Origin: Actinomycetales bacterium
GTDB taxonomy: Bacteria > Actinomycetota > Actinomycetes > Actinomycetales > Cellulomonadaceae
Direction: 5' to 3'
Length of the DNA: 64,000 bases
Assembly: GCA_020444245.1 (NCBI GenBank)
Contig: JAHLLI010000021.1
Location: 1-64,000 of the forward strand
The translations under genes and the position numbers were made by a program. The notes under the pieces were generated by a model that had not been told where the DNA came from, ran no database searches, and saw nothing but the letters and a program-made list of their open reading frames with translations. Of this stretch, positions 23,542 to 31,849 are shown one piece after another (the first letter of the stretch is position 1; every line of letters starts with the position of its first letter).

Positions 23542-25026
23542 TCACGGCGGCGCCGGCGCCGACTCGGGCACGCGGTACCCGGTGAACGTGTGGGTGGTCG
23601 CACGCACCACGTCGGGGCCGAGCACTCTCGCCTCCGCGTCCCGGAAGCCCGCCACCGACAGGTCGTCGCCCGGCAGCAGCTCCGCGGTCCGCACGTAGCG
23701 ACCGATCGAGTGCGCGTCGCCCTCGTCGGCCACGCACCAGGGTCCGCGCTCCGCGCTCGTCGGCAGGTCCCGCACGACGGTCGTCCGGTGGAGCTCGTCG
23801 GGGTTCGGCAGGGCAGCAAGACCCGGCACGAAGTCCTGCGCGTGCTCCAGGTGTAGCGCGGCAGTGGTGGGCGGGATGTCGTACCCGGCCATCGGCGAGC
23901 CGGCCGTGACGACCGCCGCCACGTCGAAGTGCTGCGACAGCACGGGGTCGCTCGCGATCCGGCCCGCCACCATGCCGCCCTCGCTGTGACCCGCCATGAG
24001 CACCGGCTCACCCGGCTGGATCCCGGCCTGCGACATCGCACGGACCACGAGGGCGGTTGCGTCGTCAGGCATCGTGCCGACCAGCTCGACGTCGCTGAGC
24101 CCGTCCAGCGGGTTCGGGCCGCCGAAGGTCCATTCCTCCGTCCCCGGAACGGCCACCACCCAGCTCCGCGTGCCGTCGGCGTGGTCGAGGCGCTGCACGG
24201 ACACCTGGGCCTCCGTCGGCCCGTCGTCGCGGGCCCCGGTCACGTACAGGCCGGCGACCTGGCGGAGCAGGTCGGCCTCGGTCCTCGGCGGCCGCGACGC
24301 GTGAGCCGCGAGACGCGGGACCACCACGAGCCGCGTGTCGCCGCCCGTGAGTCGCGCCGCCCCCGCGAGCAGGTCGGCACCGCGGGGGACCGGGTCGCGC
24401 GGCACCGGCTGGAACCCCGGCTGGAGGGCCCAGACGTACGCCCCGAGCCCCGTGACGATGCCCTCGGTGGCCGTGCGGTCGATCAGTGGGAGCCGCGGCA
24501 CGATCCCGTCGTCGGCCATGGTCCGGCCGACCGCACCGAGCCAGTCGTCGCGGCCTGCGATGCCGGGGCTGCCGAGCCAGCGCAGCACGGCTCCCTGCGG
24601 GGTCGGGGTGTCGCGCCAGAACCGGGCGCTCAGCCACGCGCCCGCGACCACCACTGCGCCGCCCAGCACCCACAGCAGCGACTTCGGGCCCTGCTCGCCC
24701 AGGACGCTGCCGAGGTGGGCCGAGACCTGCCGCATCCGGGCCGCGGACTCCGCGTCGGCGTCGGTGTAGGCCGCCTCCGCCATGCGCACCCGCTCGGCCA
24801 GCACGCGCGCGTCGCGCTCGGACGCGGCCAGCCCGCTGCGCCCGTCGAACGGCGCGAGCGCCGATGCCGCCTCCGGTCCCGCCGCCGCTCCGAGCCGGCC
24901 TCGCGCCGCGACCGCCGCGTCGAGCGCCACCGCCGCGGCTTGCAGGGCGCCCGCGATCGCCTCGAGCTCGGCGAGCTGGGCCGTCGTCCCGCCCGCGCCG
25001 CCGCTGACCGTGATGCCGTCGCTCAC
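23542..25026 (-). CDS. Large alpha/beta hydrolase with WXG-like N-terminal helices
   Basis: The 494-residue protein has an Ala-rich helical N-terminus (about 10-115), one hydrophobic segment (LLWVLGGAVVVAGAWLS, about 125-142) and a C-terminal alpha/beta hydrolase domain. The nucleophile elbow is AGHSEGG, and Asp/His candidates are in HAQDFVPGL and DEGDAHSIGRY. The GTG at 25026 overlaps the small upstream gene by four bases (GTGA). A helical N-terminus coupled to a WXG100-like small gene resembles substrates or toxins of type VII secretion, but no secretion apparatus is in the window. Lipase or esterase activity is predicted. Confidence 0.8.
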   Translation of the reverse strand: MSDGITVSGGAGGTTAQLAELEAIAGALQAAAVALDAAVAARGRLGAAAGPEAASALAPFDGRSGLAASERDARVLAERVRMAEAAYTDADAESAARMRQVSAHLGSVLGEQGPKSLLWVLGGAVVVAGAWLSARFWRDTPTPQGAVLRWLGSPGIAGRDDWLGAVGRTMADDGIVPRLPLIDRTATEGIVTGLGAYVWALQPGFQPVPRDPVPRGADLLAGAARLTGGDTRLVVVPRLAAHASRPPRTEADLLRQVAGLYVTGARDDGPTEAQVSVQRLDHADGTRSWVVAVPGTEEWTFGGPNPLDGLSDVELVGTMPDDATALVVRAMSQAGIQPGEPVLMAGHSEGGMVAGRIASDPVLSQHFDVAAVVTAGSPMAGYDIPPTTAALHLEHAQDFVPGLAALPNPDELHRTTVVRDLPTSAERGPWCVADEGDAHSIGRYVRTAELLPGDDLSVAGFRDAEARVLGPDVVRATTHTFTGYRVPESAPAPP

Positions 25027-25253
25027 AGGACGCGATCCGGTCGGGTGGCCGCGACCACGGCGGGGCGGACGTCGCCGGCGACGGCACGCAGCCGGTGCAC
25101 GTCGAGACGCGCCTCGGCCAGCCGGGTCCTGAACCGGGTCGCGGCGACCGAGCGCCAGACCTGTGGTTCGGCGGAGGCGAGATGGCGTTCGGCGCTGCAC
25201 AGGTCCGCCTCGATCGCCTCGAGCTCCGCCAGCGCCCACCCCGTCGCATCCAC
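25023..25253 (-). CDS. WXG100-like small helical protein
   Basis: The gene encodes 76 residues, helical, with Trp-x-Ser in the middle of the helix pair (EPQVWRSVAATRFRTRLAEA). This is reminiscent of the WXG turn followed by the A-x2-F-R-x2-L pattern. There is no signal peptide. The GTG at 25253 has GGAGG seven bases upstream. It is translationally coupled to the large hydrolase, so the two proteins probably form a complex or one is the chaperone of the other. Family assignment is tentative because the exact WXG triplet is WRS here. Confidence 0.65.
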   Translation of the reverse strand: MDATGWALAELEAIEADLCSAERHLASAEPQVWRSVAATRFRTRLAEARLDVHRLRAVAGDVRPAVVAATRPDRVL

Positions 25254-25366
25254 TCGACCACCTCCGCCGACGGACGCTAGGCGCGCTCCGGGCGTGACGA
25301 CGGCGGTGGACCGGGCGACCTGTGGACGGGGCCGCCCACGGGTGGACCGGGGACAGAGCCGTCGAC

Positions 25367-25969
25367 TCAGCGCCGCCGGCGCGGCGACACCGCGCGCAGC
25401 ACCCCGACCAGCGCCACCACCGCGACCGCCCGCAGCGCCAGCGACATCAGGCTGCCGGACGGCACGTGGGCGCCGCGCACGAGCAACGCGGCCACCAGCA
25501 CCAGGGCCTGGCTCACCACCTGCACCGGCACGAGGTCAGCGGCCGCCCGACCCAGCGCCGCGGGATCCACCAGCGCACGCCAGGCCACGTGACGGGCGAG
25601 GCCGGCGGACGCCGCCACCAGGTGCACGCCGAGCACGAGCCCGGCGAGCAGCACCAGCCCGGGGTCGCCCACCGGCATCAGCCGCACCGCGAGGACCGCC
25701 GTCAGGCCGACCGGCACCAGCCCGCCGGGCCGCAACGTCGCGAGCGCCGCTAGCCCCAGGAGCACCGCCCAGGCCAGGGACTCGCTGGCGACCGTCGCGC
25801 CGACGGCCAGCACGAGCAGCGGCGGGACCAGCCGCACCACCCAGCCGGGGACCGCGCCGGGGAGCGTGACCACGAGCCGCCCGGCGGCGTCGTCGCGGGC
25901 CGCGCCGCGCCGCCACCCGCGCCGGGCCGGCCAGGCCCCGCGCGCCCGCTCCGCGACCCCGCCGCTCAC
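25367..25969 (-). CDS. Polytopic membrane protein of the MoxR/DUF58 operon
   Basis: The 200-residue, strongly hydrophobic protein has about five or six predicted helices (for example VPPLLVLAVGATVASESLAW and PVQVVSQALVLVAALLV) and an Arg-rich C-terminus (SPRRRR). I do not recognise a named domain. The GTG at 25969 overlaps the DUF58 stop by four bases. It is the last gene of the five-gene operon, so it probably belongs to the same membrane assembly. Confidence 0.75.
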   Translation of the reverse strand: MSGGVAERARGAWPARRGWRRGAARDDAAGRLVVTLPGAVPGWVVRLVPPLLVLAVGATVASESLAWAVLLGLAALATLRPGGLVPVGLTAVLAVRLMPVGDPGLVLLAGLVLGVHLVAASAGLARHVAWRALVDPAALGRAAADLVPVQVVSQALVLVAALLVRGAHVPSGSLMSLALRAVAVVALVGVLRAVSPRRRR

Positions 25970-27234
25970 CGGGGCCTCCGGCGGACGGTGAGCCGGCGCA
26001 GCACCGCGTCGGCGGACGCGTCGGCCCACCGCACCAGCTCCACGTCCGCGGCCTCGAGCGCGGCCAGGCGATCGGTCCGTTCGATGCGCACCAGCCGCAG
26101 GGCGAGCCGCTCGCGCGCGGACAGGTGGGCCGTGCGCAGCGTCGGCAGGACGTCGACGGCCAGCACGCGGTGGCCGATCCGTCGCCACAGGAGAGCCAGG
26201 TCGGCCGCCTCGGAGTCCAGGAACGTGGACGTCACCACCACGAGCGCCCCGCTCGGCACCCGCGGCGCCCGGACCAGCTCCCGCGGCGCGCCGAACGGCC
26301 GCACCAGCGACAGCCAGCGCCGCACCCGGTCGGCGTGCCGTCGCCCGGAGCCGGGGCGCATCGGGTGACGCAGCGCGCCGAGGTCCTCGACCCCCACCCG
26401 GTCGCCGGCCGCGAGGTAGGCCCGGGTCAGGCTGTCGGCGGCCTGCCGGGCGAGGTCGAGCGAGGTCGGCTCGTCGGGGTGGACGGCCGTGATCCCGCTC
26501 CAGGTGCGCGGGTCGGGGCCGACCTCGTCGCGCGAGTCGACCATGACCACCACGTGCGCCTCGGCGAGCGCGAAGCTACGGCGGACCCAGAGCTGTTCGA
26601 GGTCGGGCGACTGACGCGCGGTGACCTTCCAGTCGACCCGGCGCAGCGTGTCGCCCGGACCCATCGGGTTCAGGTCGCGCAGGCTCCCGCCCTCGCCCGG
26701 CCTGCGGGAGTCGTGCTGCCCGGTGTGCCCGCGCAGGCGGCGCGGGACCGGCACGTCGACCACCCGACGGGCACGGGGCGGCACGGCCACCACCCGGCCG
26801 GGGACGCGCACGACCTCGCTGGTCGCCGCGCCGCCGGACCCCACGCCCTGCAGGTCCACCGCGAGCAGCTCCTGCGGGCCGGTGCGCACCGAGCGGGCCG
26901 TGACCTCGAGCTCCGCTCTCGGGGCCAGCAGCACCTCGCGGGGGACGTGCCCGCTGCGGGACAGCCGCATCCGTACCCAGGTCGACCGCGCCGGCGCGTC
27001 CAGCAGGACCCGCGCGGTCCACGGGTCGGACCCGAGCTCCACCCGGGCGTCCGGCACCGGGCCGTACGGGTCGTCGGAGAGCTGCGCGTACCCGGCGGCG
27101 AGCACCAGCGGCACGCCGAGCAGTGCGACCGCCGGGCGGCCGGCGAGCACCCCGGCCAGGAGCACCAGCACCCCGCCGCCGAGCTGCAGGGCCACGGCGG
27201 GACCCAACCACCAGGTGCGAGGGCGCTCGTTCAC
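25966..27234 (-). CDS. DUF58 domain protein, MoxR partner
   Basis: The 422-residue protein has two N-terminal membrane helices (about 10-45), a beta domain, and the DUF58 core. The core includes GGSLRDLNPMGPGDTLRRVDWKVTARQ (near 205-230) and a VWA-like strand AHVVVMVDSRDE. DUF58 proteins act with MoxR ATPases as chaperone-like assemblies at the membrane, often in stress or envelope functions. GTG 27234 overlaps the MoxR stop (GTGA). Asp in VMVDS hints at a metal-binding VWA fold, but the full MIDAS motif is incomplete. Confidence 0.88.
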   Translation of the reverse strand: MNERPRTWWLGPAVALQLGGGVLVLLAGVLAGRPAVALLGVPLVLAAGYAQLSDDPYGPVPDARVELGSDPWTARVLLDAPARSTWVRMRLSRSGHVPREVLLAPRAELEVTARSVRTGPQELLAVDLQGVGSGGAATSEVVRVPGRVVAVPPRARRVVDVPVPRRLRGHTGQHDSRRPGEGGSLRDLNPMGPGDTLRRVDWKVTARQSPDLEQLWVRRSFALAEAHVVVMVDSRDEVGPDPRTWSGITAVHPDEPTSLDLARQAADSLTRAYLAAGDRVGVEDLGALRHPMRPGSGRRHADRVRRWLSLVRPFGAPRELVRAPRVPSGALVVVTSTFLDSEAADLALLWRRIGHRVLAVDVLPTLRTAHLSARERLALRLVRIERTDRLAALEAADVELVRWADASADAVLRRLTVRRRPR

Positions 27235-28217
27235 GGCCGGTCGGGCGCGGTCACCGGGCCCGGGGTGGAGTCCAGCACGGTACGGACCACGTCGGCCGCG
27301 TCGGTGCCTGCGGCCCATGCGCCCGCGCTGAGCGTGAGGCGGTGGGCGAGCGCGGCGACGCCGACGGCCTTGACGTCCTCCGGCAGCACGTAGCTGCGGC
27401 CGTCGAGCACCGCTGTGGCGCGAGCCACCAGCAGCAGGGACTGCGCACCGCGCGGGGAGACGCCGACCTCGACGTCGCTGTGCCGCCGGGTCGCGGCCGC
27501 GAGGTCCACGCAGTACCCGAGGATGTCGTGGTCCACGTCGACGGCCTCGACCCCGGCCTGCATGGCCAGCACGGTGCCGGGGTCGACGACGGTGCGCACG
27601 GGCGCGGCCTCCTGGCGCCGGTCGATCCGCCTGGCCAGCACGTCGATCTCCTCGTCGCGGTCCGGGTAGCCCACCGCGATCCGCACCATGAAGCGGTCGA
27701 GCTGAGCCTCCGGCAGCGGGTACGTCCCCTCGTACTCCACCGGGTTGGACGTGGCGACCACGTGGAACGGGGCGGGCACCCGGTGCGTCGTGCCGTCCAC
27801 GGTGACCTGCCGCTCGGCCATCGCCTCGAGCAGCGCGGACTGCGTCTTGGGTGCCGTCCGGTTGATCTCGTCGGCCAGCAGCAGACCGGTGAACACCGGC
27901 CCCGGGCGGAACGTGAACCCGCGCGTCGACGGGTCGTACACCGCCGAGCCGGTGATGTCGGCCGGCAGCAGGTCCGGGGTGCACTGCAGCCGCCGGAAGT
28001 CCAGGCCGAGCGCCGAGGCGAGGCTCCGCGCGGCGAGCGTCTTGCCCAGCCCCGGCACGTCCTCGAACAGCACGTGCCCGCCGGCGAGGATGGCGGCCAG
28101 CGCGACCCGCAGCGGCTCGGCCGCCCCGACCACGGCGGTGGCGACCTCGTCGAGCACCGCCGTGCCCAGGCGGGCCACGTCGGCCACCGGCAGCGGCGGG
28201 GTGTCAGGTGCGGTCAT
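27231..28217 (-). CDS. MoxR-family AAA+ ATPase
   Basis: The 328-residue ATPase has Walker A as the MoxR variant GHVLFEDVPGLGKTLAARSLA, Walker B as GLLLADEINRTAPKTQSALLEAM and sensor 1 in HVVATSNPVEYEGTYPLPEAQLDRF (first 20 residues only are diagnostic). The C-terminal lid ends at VDLAAATRRHSDVEVGVSPRG. It remodels or inserts client proteins with the DUF58 partner. The ATG at 28217 overlaps the previous gene by 14 bases. It is central in the operon with DUF4129 and three membrane proteins. Confidence 0.93.
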   Translation of the reverse strand: MTAPDTPPLPVADVARLGTAVLDEVATAVVGAAEPLRVALAAILAGGHVLFEDVPGLGKTLAARSLASALGLDFRRLQCTPDLLPADITGSAVYDPSTRGFTFRPGPVFTGLLLADEINRTAPKTQSALLEAMAERQVTVDGTTHRVPAPFHVVATSNPVEYEGTYPLPEAQLDRFMVRIAVGYPDRDEEIDVLARRIDRRQEAAPVRTVVDPGTVLAMQAGVEAVDVDHDILGYCVDLAAATRRHSDVEVGVSPRGAQSLLLVARATAVLDGRSYVLPEDVKAVGVAALAHRLTLSAGAWAAGTDAADVVRTVLDSTPGPVTAPDRP

Positions 28218-28740
28218 CGGCGTCCTCTCGTGCCGGGCGGTGGTCCAGGATCTGCTCGAGGGCGTGCACGCACTCCGCCACGTCGGCGACCGACGGCAGC
28301 CGCGAGCTCGGTGCGGCCAGCACGGACCAGGCTCGTGGGCCGAGAGCGGCCCGTGCCGCCCGGCGCTCGGCCTCGCCCCTGGCGTCCGCGGGCCCCTCGA
28401 ACCCCGCCGAGAGCGGCAGGCCGACCCGGGCCAGGCGGGCCGTGGCGATCTCCCGGATCCGGCGGACCCCGGGCTCGGAGACCCGGCCGTCGCGTCCGGC
28501 CAGCGACCAGGTCAGGCGCGAGACCTCGACCCGGCGCCCGTGGTGCGGGTTGGCGACGGGCGCGGGCCAGTCCATGTCCCGTCCGCTGCCCAGGTCCGGC
28601 AGCACGAGACCCGCGACCGCGACCGCTGCCCCGATCACCAGGGCGTCCGGCACGGGCACGGCGAGCACCCTGGCGATCGCCACCGCGGCCGCGGCGGCGA
28701 GCCAGAGCCGCCAGTCCAGCAGACGCCGGCCCACGCTCAT
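28204..28740 (-). CDS. Hypothetical membrane protein in MoxR operon
   Basis: The 178-residue protein has two N-terminal helices (about 10-30 and 32-50) and a soluble C-terminal domain with Arg-rich helices (VRRIREIATARLARVG, RAARAALGPRAWSVL). No known domain is recognised. The ATG at 28740 overlaps the DUF4129 gene stop (ATGA), and its own 3' end overlaps moxR by 14 bases. The tight packing on both sides argues that it is a structural part of the MoxR system. Confidence 0.78.
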   Translation of the reverse strand: MSVGRRLLDWRLWLAAAAAVAIARVLAVPVPDALVIGAAVAVAGLVLPDLGSGRDMDWPAPVANPHHGRRVEVSRLTWSLAGRDGRVSEPGVRRIREIATARLARVGLPLSAGFEGPADARGEAERRAARAALGPRAWSVLAAPSSRLPSVADVAECVHALEQILDHRPAREDADDRT

Positions 28741-29465
28741 GGCGTCGCGTCCCGTCGGTCCAGCGTCGCCGCGATCGCGCGCAGGTCCGCGGCGGCACGG
28801 TCGACGTCCTGGGGCGTGACCGGGATCTGCGAGAACCTCGCCCGCTCGTAGGAGGCCAGCAGCGAACGGGTCGCCCGACCGTCGGCCGGTGTGCGGTCGA
28901 GCACCTGGAGGGCGAACTCGGTCGGGGTGGCCGCCGGGTCCCGTGGCACCCCGCTGCGCCGCGCCGCGGCCTCCACCGCGACCCACGCCGCGATCACCGC
29001 GTCGGCCGGCTCGCCCTCCAGGCGCAGCCGGGCCTCGGCCTCGGCCACGCCGGCCTCGATCGTGGCCAGGTGCGGCTCGGGCCCGGTCAGGTCGGGCACC
29101 GGCTCGGCGGCGAGGGGCGCCCCGTCCTGGCGCAGCCGCCGGGCCAGCCCGCGGGCGACCCGGACGGCGAGGGCCAGCACCGCCGCGACGCCGATCCAGA
29201 TCAGGGGGCTCAGGTCCAGCGTGCTCGGGTTCTGCGCGTCCGACTGCACCCTGGTGCGGGTGGGTTCGGGCAGGGGGTTCGTCGGCTGCACGGCGGATGG
29301 CGAGTAGGTGATCAAGGCGCGCGGCTCGACGTTCACCACCCACGGCCCGGCGACGGCCGAGCCGAGCACGGCGAGCGACACGAGCACGGCGAGCACCGCC
29401 GCGGCGCCGACACCTCGGCGCGCTGCAACGGTCCCCCCGTGGCTCACCACGCCAGCATGCCGCAC
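28737..29465 (-). CDS. DUF4129 membrane protein, MoxR operon
   Basis: The 242-residue protein has an N-terminal helix (about 18-40), an extracytoplasmic segment, a second helix (LIWIGVAAVLALAVRVA, about 88-105) and a cytoplasmic DUF4129 domain. The DUF4129 core is AVIAAWVAVEAAARRSGVPRD and ATPTEFALQVL. It is first in the MoxR/DUF58 set, ten bases after the hydrolase gene. The start is uncertain: GTG at 29465 is the longest, GTG at 29450 or 29447 are also possible, and none has a strong Shine-Dalgarno. Confidence 0.82.
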   Translation of the reverse strand: MRHAGVVSHGGTVAARRGVGAAAVLAVLVSLAVLGSAVAGPWVVNVEPRALITYSPSAVQPTNPLPEPTRTRVQSDAQNPSTLDLSPLIWIGVAAVLALAVRVARGLARRLRQDGAPLAAEPVPDLTGPEPHLATIEAGVAEAEARLRLEGEPADAVIAAWVAVEAAARRSGVPRDPAATPTEFALQVLDRTPADGRATRSLLASYERARFSQIPVTPQDVDRAAADLRAIAATLDRRDATP

Positions 29466-29475
29466 CGTCGGCGGC

Positions 29476-30270
29476 TCACCCGGTCAGCTGCTCACGCAGG
29501 AATGCCACGACGGCGTCGTTGGCGCGCTGGGTGGGGTGCCCGGGGACCTCGGCGGACGGGTCGGTCAGGACGGAGTGCGAGCGCGCGGGGATCCCGTCCG
29601 GGTTGCCCGGCGAGGAGTCGATCTCGAACGCGCGCCAGCCGGGTCCGATGAGCGCGGCGAGGGTCTCGAACCGCTCGTCCGGCACGGCCCGGTCGCGGGT
29701 GAACCGCAGGCCCATGGCGCACAGGCCGTCGACCTCGACGCGCCGGGCGATCACCGCCTCCTCGTGCGCGGACAGCCCGGTGGCGACCTTGCCCGCGCCG
29801 ATCGGCGGCGGCATGGCCGGCTGGGAGAGCACCGGGGCGAGCACGGCCGGCTCCGCTGCCGCGGCGAGCGCGAAGCCGCCCGAGAAGCACATCCCGATCA
29901 CCCCGACGCCCGGGCCCCCGCACTCGGCGTGCAGGTCGCGGGCCAGCGACCGCAGGAACCTGGCGGCCGGACGGTCGGCCCGCCGGGCGAACGCCGCGAA
30001 CTCCCGCGACACGCACATCCGCGCGATGGAACCGGCCAGGTACCCGCCGCTCGGGGCGCGTCCCGGCTCGCCGATCACGGACGGGACCGCGACCCGGAAG
30101 CCCGCGTCGACCAGCCGGTTCGCCAGCGCCATCACCGCCGGCGTGGCACCGGGCAGCTCGGGAACCAGCACGACGCCCGGACCCGTGCCGCGGCGCAGCA
30201 CCTCGTGGCGCACGCCGTGCGCCTCGAAGGGCGCGCGCTGCCAGCCGGTGAGCACGTCGGGCTCGGACAC
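29476..30270 (-). CDS. Dienelactone-hydrolase-like alpha/beta hydrolase
   Basis: The 264-residue hydrolase uses a cysteine nucleophile in GMCFSGGFALA, as in dienelactone hydrolases. His of the triad is in IPARSHSVLT. The N-terminus (VVLVPELPGATPAVM) contains the oxyanion-side strand. The natural substrate is unknown; carboxylic ester or lactone cleavage is expected. The GTG at 30270 starts VSEPDVLTGWQ. The gene is divergent from purB by 96 bases and is followed closely by the DUF4129 gene, so it may be the promoter-proximal gene of the MoxR operon. Confidence 0.85.
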   Translation of the reverse strand: MSEPDVLTGWQRAPFEAHGVRHEVLRRGTGPGVVLVPELPGATPAVMALANRLVDAGFRVAVPSVIGEPGRAPSGGYLAGSIARMCVSREFAAFARRADRPAARFLRSLARDLHAECGGPGVGVIGMCFSGGFALAAAAEPAVLAPVLSQPAMPPPIGAGKVATGLSAHEEAVIARRVEVDGLCAMGLRFTRDRAVPDERFETLAALIGPGWRAFEIDSSPGNPDGIPARSHSVLTDPSAEVPGHPTQRANDAVVAFLREQLTG

Positions 30271-30366
30271 GGCACCAGTCCAGCACGCCCCCAGGTGGCC
30301 CGCCACGCAGGGGCGGGCCCGCGCGCGGCGGCGCTCGCGCGACCCGGGTTCTGGGAGGATGGCGCC

Positions 30367-31842
30367 ATGCCCGCCGAGGACCCCACCACACCCCCGGTCG
30401 ACGACGCGCCCGCGCCTTCCCGGCGCCCGCTGGCCCACGTCGTCCCGCCGATCGCCCTCGGCCCCCTCGACGGCCGGTACCGCGCCGTGGTCGCGCCGCT
30501 GGTGGATCACCTGTCCGAGGCGGCGCTCAACCGCGAGCGCGTGCACGTCGAGGTCGAGTGGCTCATCCACCTGACCTCGCACCACGTGGTGCCGGGTGCG
30601 CCGACGCTGTCCGGCGAGGAGCGCGACCACCTGCGCCGGGTGGTCCTGGACTTCGACGAGCACACCGTGGCCGAGCTCGCCGCGACCGAGAAGATCACGG
30701 TGCACGACGTCAAGGCCGTGGAGTACCTGCTCAAGGAGCGGCTGGCGGCGGCGCCCAGGGAGCTGGGTGCGGACACGGTGCTGCCGCAGGTGTCCGAGCT
30801 GGTGCACTTCGCATGCACGAGCGAGGACATCAACAACCTCGCCTACGCGCTGATGGTGCAGGGCGCGGTGCGACGCGTCTGGCTCCCGGCGGCCCGGGCG
30901 CTGGTCGACCAGGTCGCGTCGATGGCGCGCGAGCACGCCGCCGTGCCGATGCTCGCACGCACGCACGGCCAGCCCGCAACCCCGACCACGCTGGGCAAGG
31001 AGCTCGCGGTGCTCGCCCACCGGCTGCGCCGCCAGCTGCGCCGGGTCGAGGCCGCGGAGTACCTGGGCAAGATCAACGGCGCGACCGGCACCTACGGCGC
31101 GCACCTGGCGGCGGTGCCGGGCGCGGACTGGGTGCACGTGTCGCAGTCGTTCGTCGAGCACCTGGGCCTGACGTGGAACCCGCTGACCACCCAGATCGAG
31201 TCGCACGACTGGCAGGCCGAGCTGTACGCCGACATGGCCCGGTTCAACCGGGTGCTGCACAACCTGGCCACCGACGTGTGGACGTACATCTCGCTGGGCT
31301 ACTTCGCCCAGGTCCGCGGGCAGGGCACGGTCGGGTCGTCCACCATGCCGCACAAGGTGAACCCGATCCGGTTCGAGAACGCCGAGGCGAACCTGGAGAT
31401 CTCCTGCGCGCTGCTGGACTCCCTGGGCGCGACCCTGGTGACGTCGCGGATGCAGCGCGACCTCACCGACTCCACCACCCAGCGCAACATCGGCCCGGCG
31501 TTCGGCCACTCGCTGCTGGCGATCGACAACGTGCGCCGCGGCCTGGCCGGGCTGGACGCGGACGCCGACGCGATGGCACGGGACCTGGACGCGAACTGGG
31601 AGGTGCTGGGCGAGGCGGTGCAGTCCGCGATGCGCGCGGCGGGCGTCGCCGGGGTGCCGGGCATGGAGAACCCGTACGAGCGCCTCAAGGAGCTCACCCG
31701 CGGGCACCGGATCACCGGCCAGGAGCTGCGTGACTTCGTGCTCCGCCTGGGCCTGCCGGAGGCGACCGCGCGGCGCCTCGCGGCGATGACGCCGGCGTCC
31801 TACACGGGCGCGGCCGCGGACCTGGTGCGGTTCCTGGACTGA
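30367..31842 (+). CDS. purB: Adenylosuccinate lyase
   Basis: The 491-residue enzyme of the fumarase/aspartase superfamily carries the signature GSSTMPHKVNPIRFENAEAN (the Ser-loop). Active-site His candidates are in LARTHGQPATPT. HFACTSEDINNLAYALM is the usual conserved block. It cleaves SAICAR and adenylosuccinate in purine synthesis. The N-terminus has about 28 extra residues (DDAPAPSRRPLAHVVPP) before the conserved ALGPLDGRY. The ATG at 30367 has GGAGGAT ten bases upstream. It converges with hemA, the two stops being only seven bases apart. Confidence 0.95.
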   Translation: MPAEDPTTPPVDDAPAPSRRPLAHVVPPIALGPLDGRYRAVVAPLVDHLSEAALNRERVHVEVEWLIHLTSHHVVPGAPTLSGEERDHLRRVVLDFDEHTVAELAATEKITVHDVKAVEYLLKERLAAAPRELGADTVLPQVSELVHFACTSEDINNLAYALMVQGAVRRVWLPAARALVDQVASMAREHAAVPMLARTHGQPATPTTLGKELAVLAHRLRRQLRRVEAAEYLGKINGATGTYGAHLAAVPGADWVHVSQSFVEHLGLTWNPLTTQIESHDWQAELYADMARFNRVLHNLATDVWTYISLGYFAQVRGQGTVGSSTMPHKVNPIRFENAEANLEISCALLDSLGATLVTSRMQRDLTDSTTQRNIGPAFGHSLLAIDNVRRGLAGLDADADAMARDLDANWEVLGEAVQSAMRAAGVAGVPGMENPYERLKELTRGHRITGQELRDFVLRLGLPEATARRLAAMTPASYTGAAADLVRFLD

Positions 31843-31849
31843 CCGGCCG

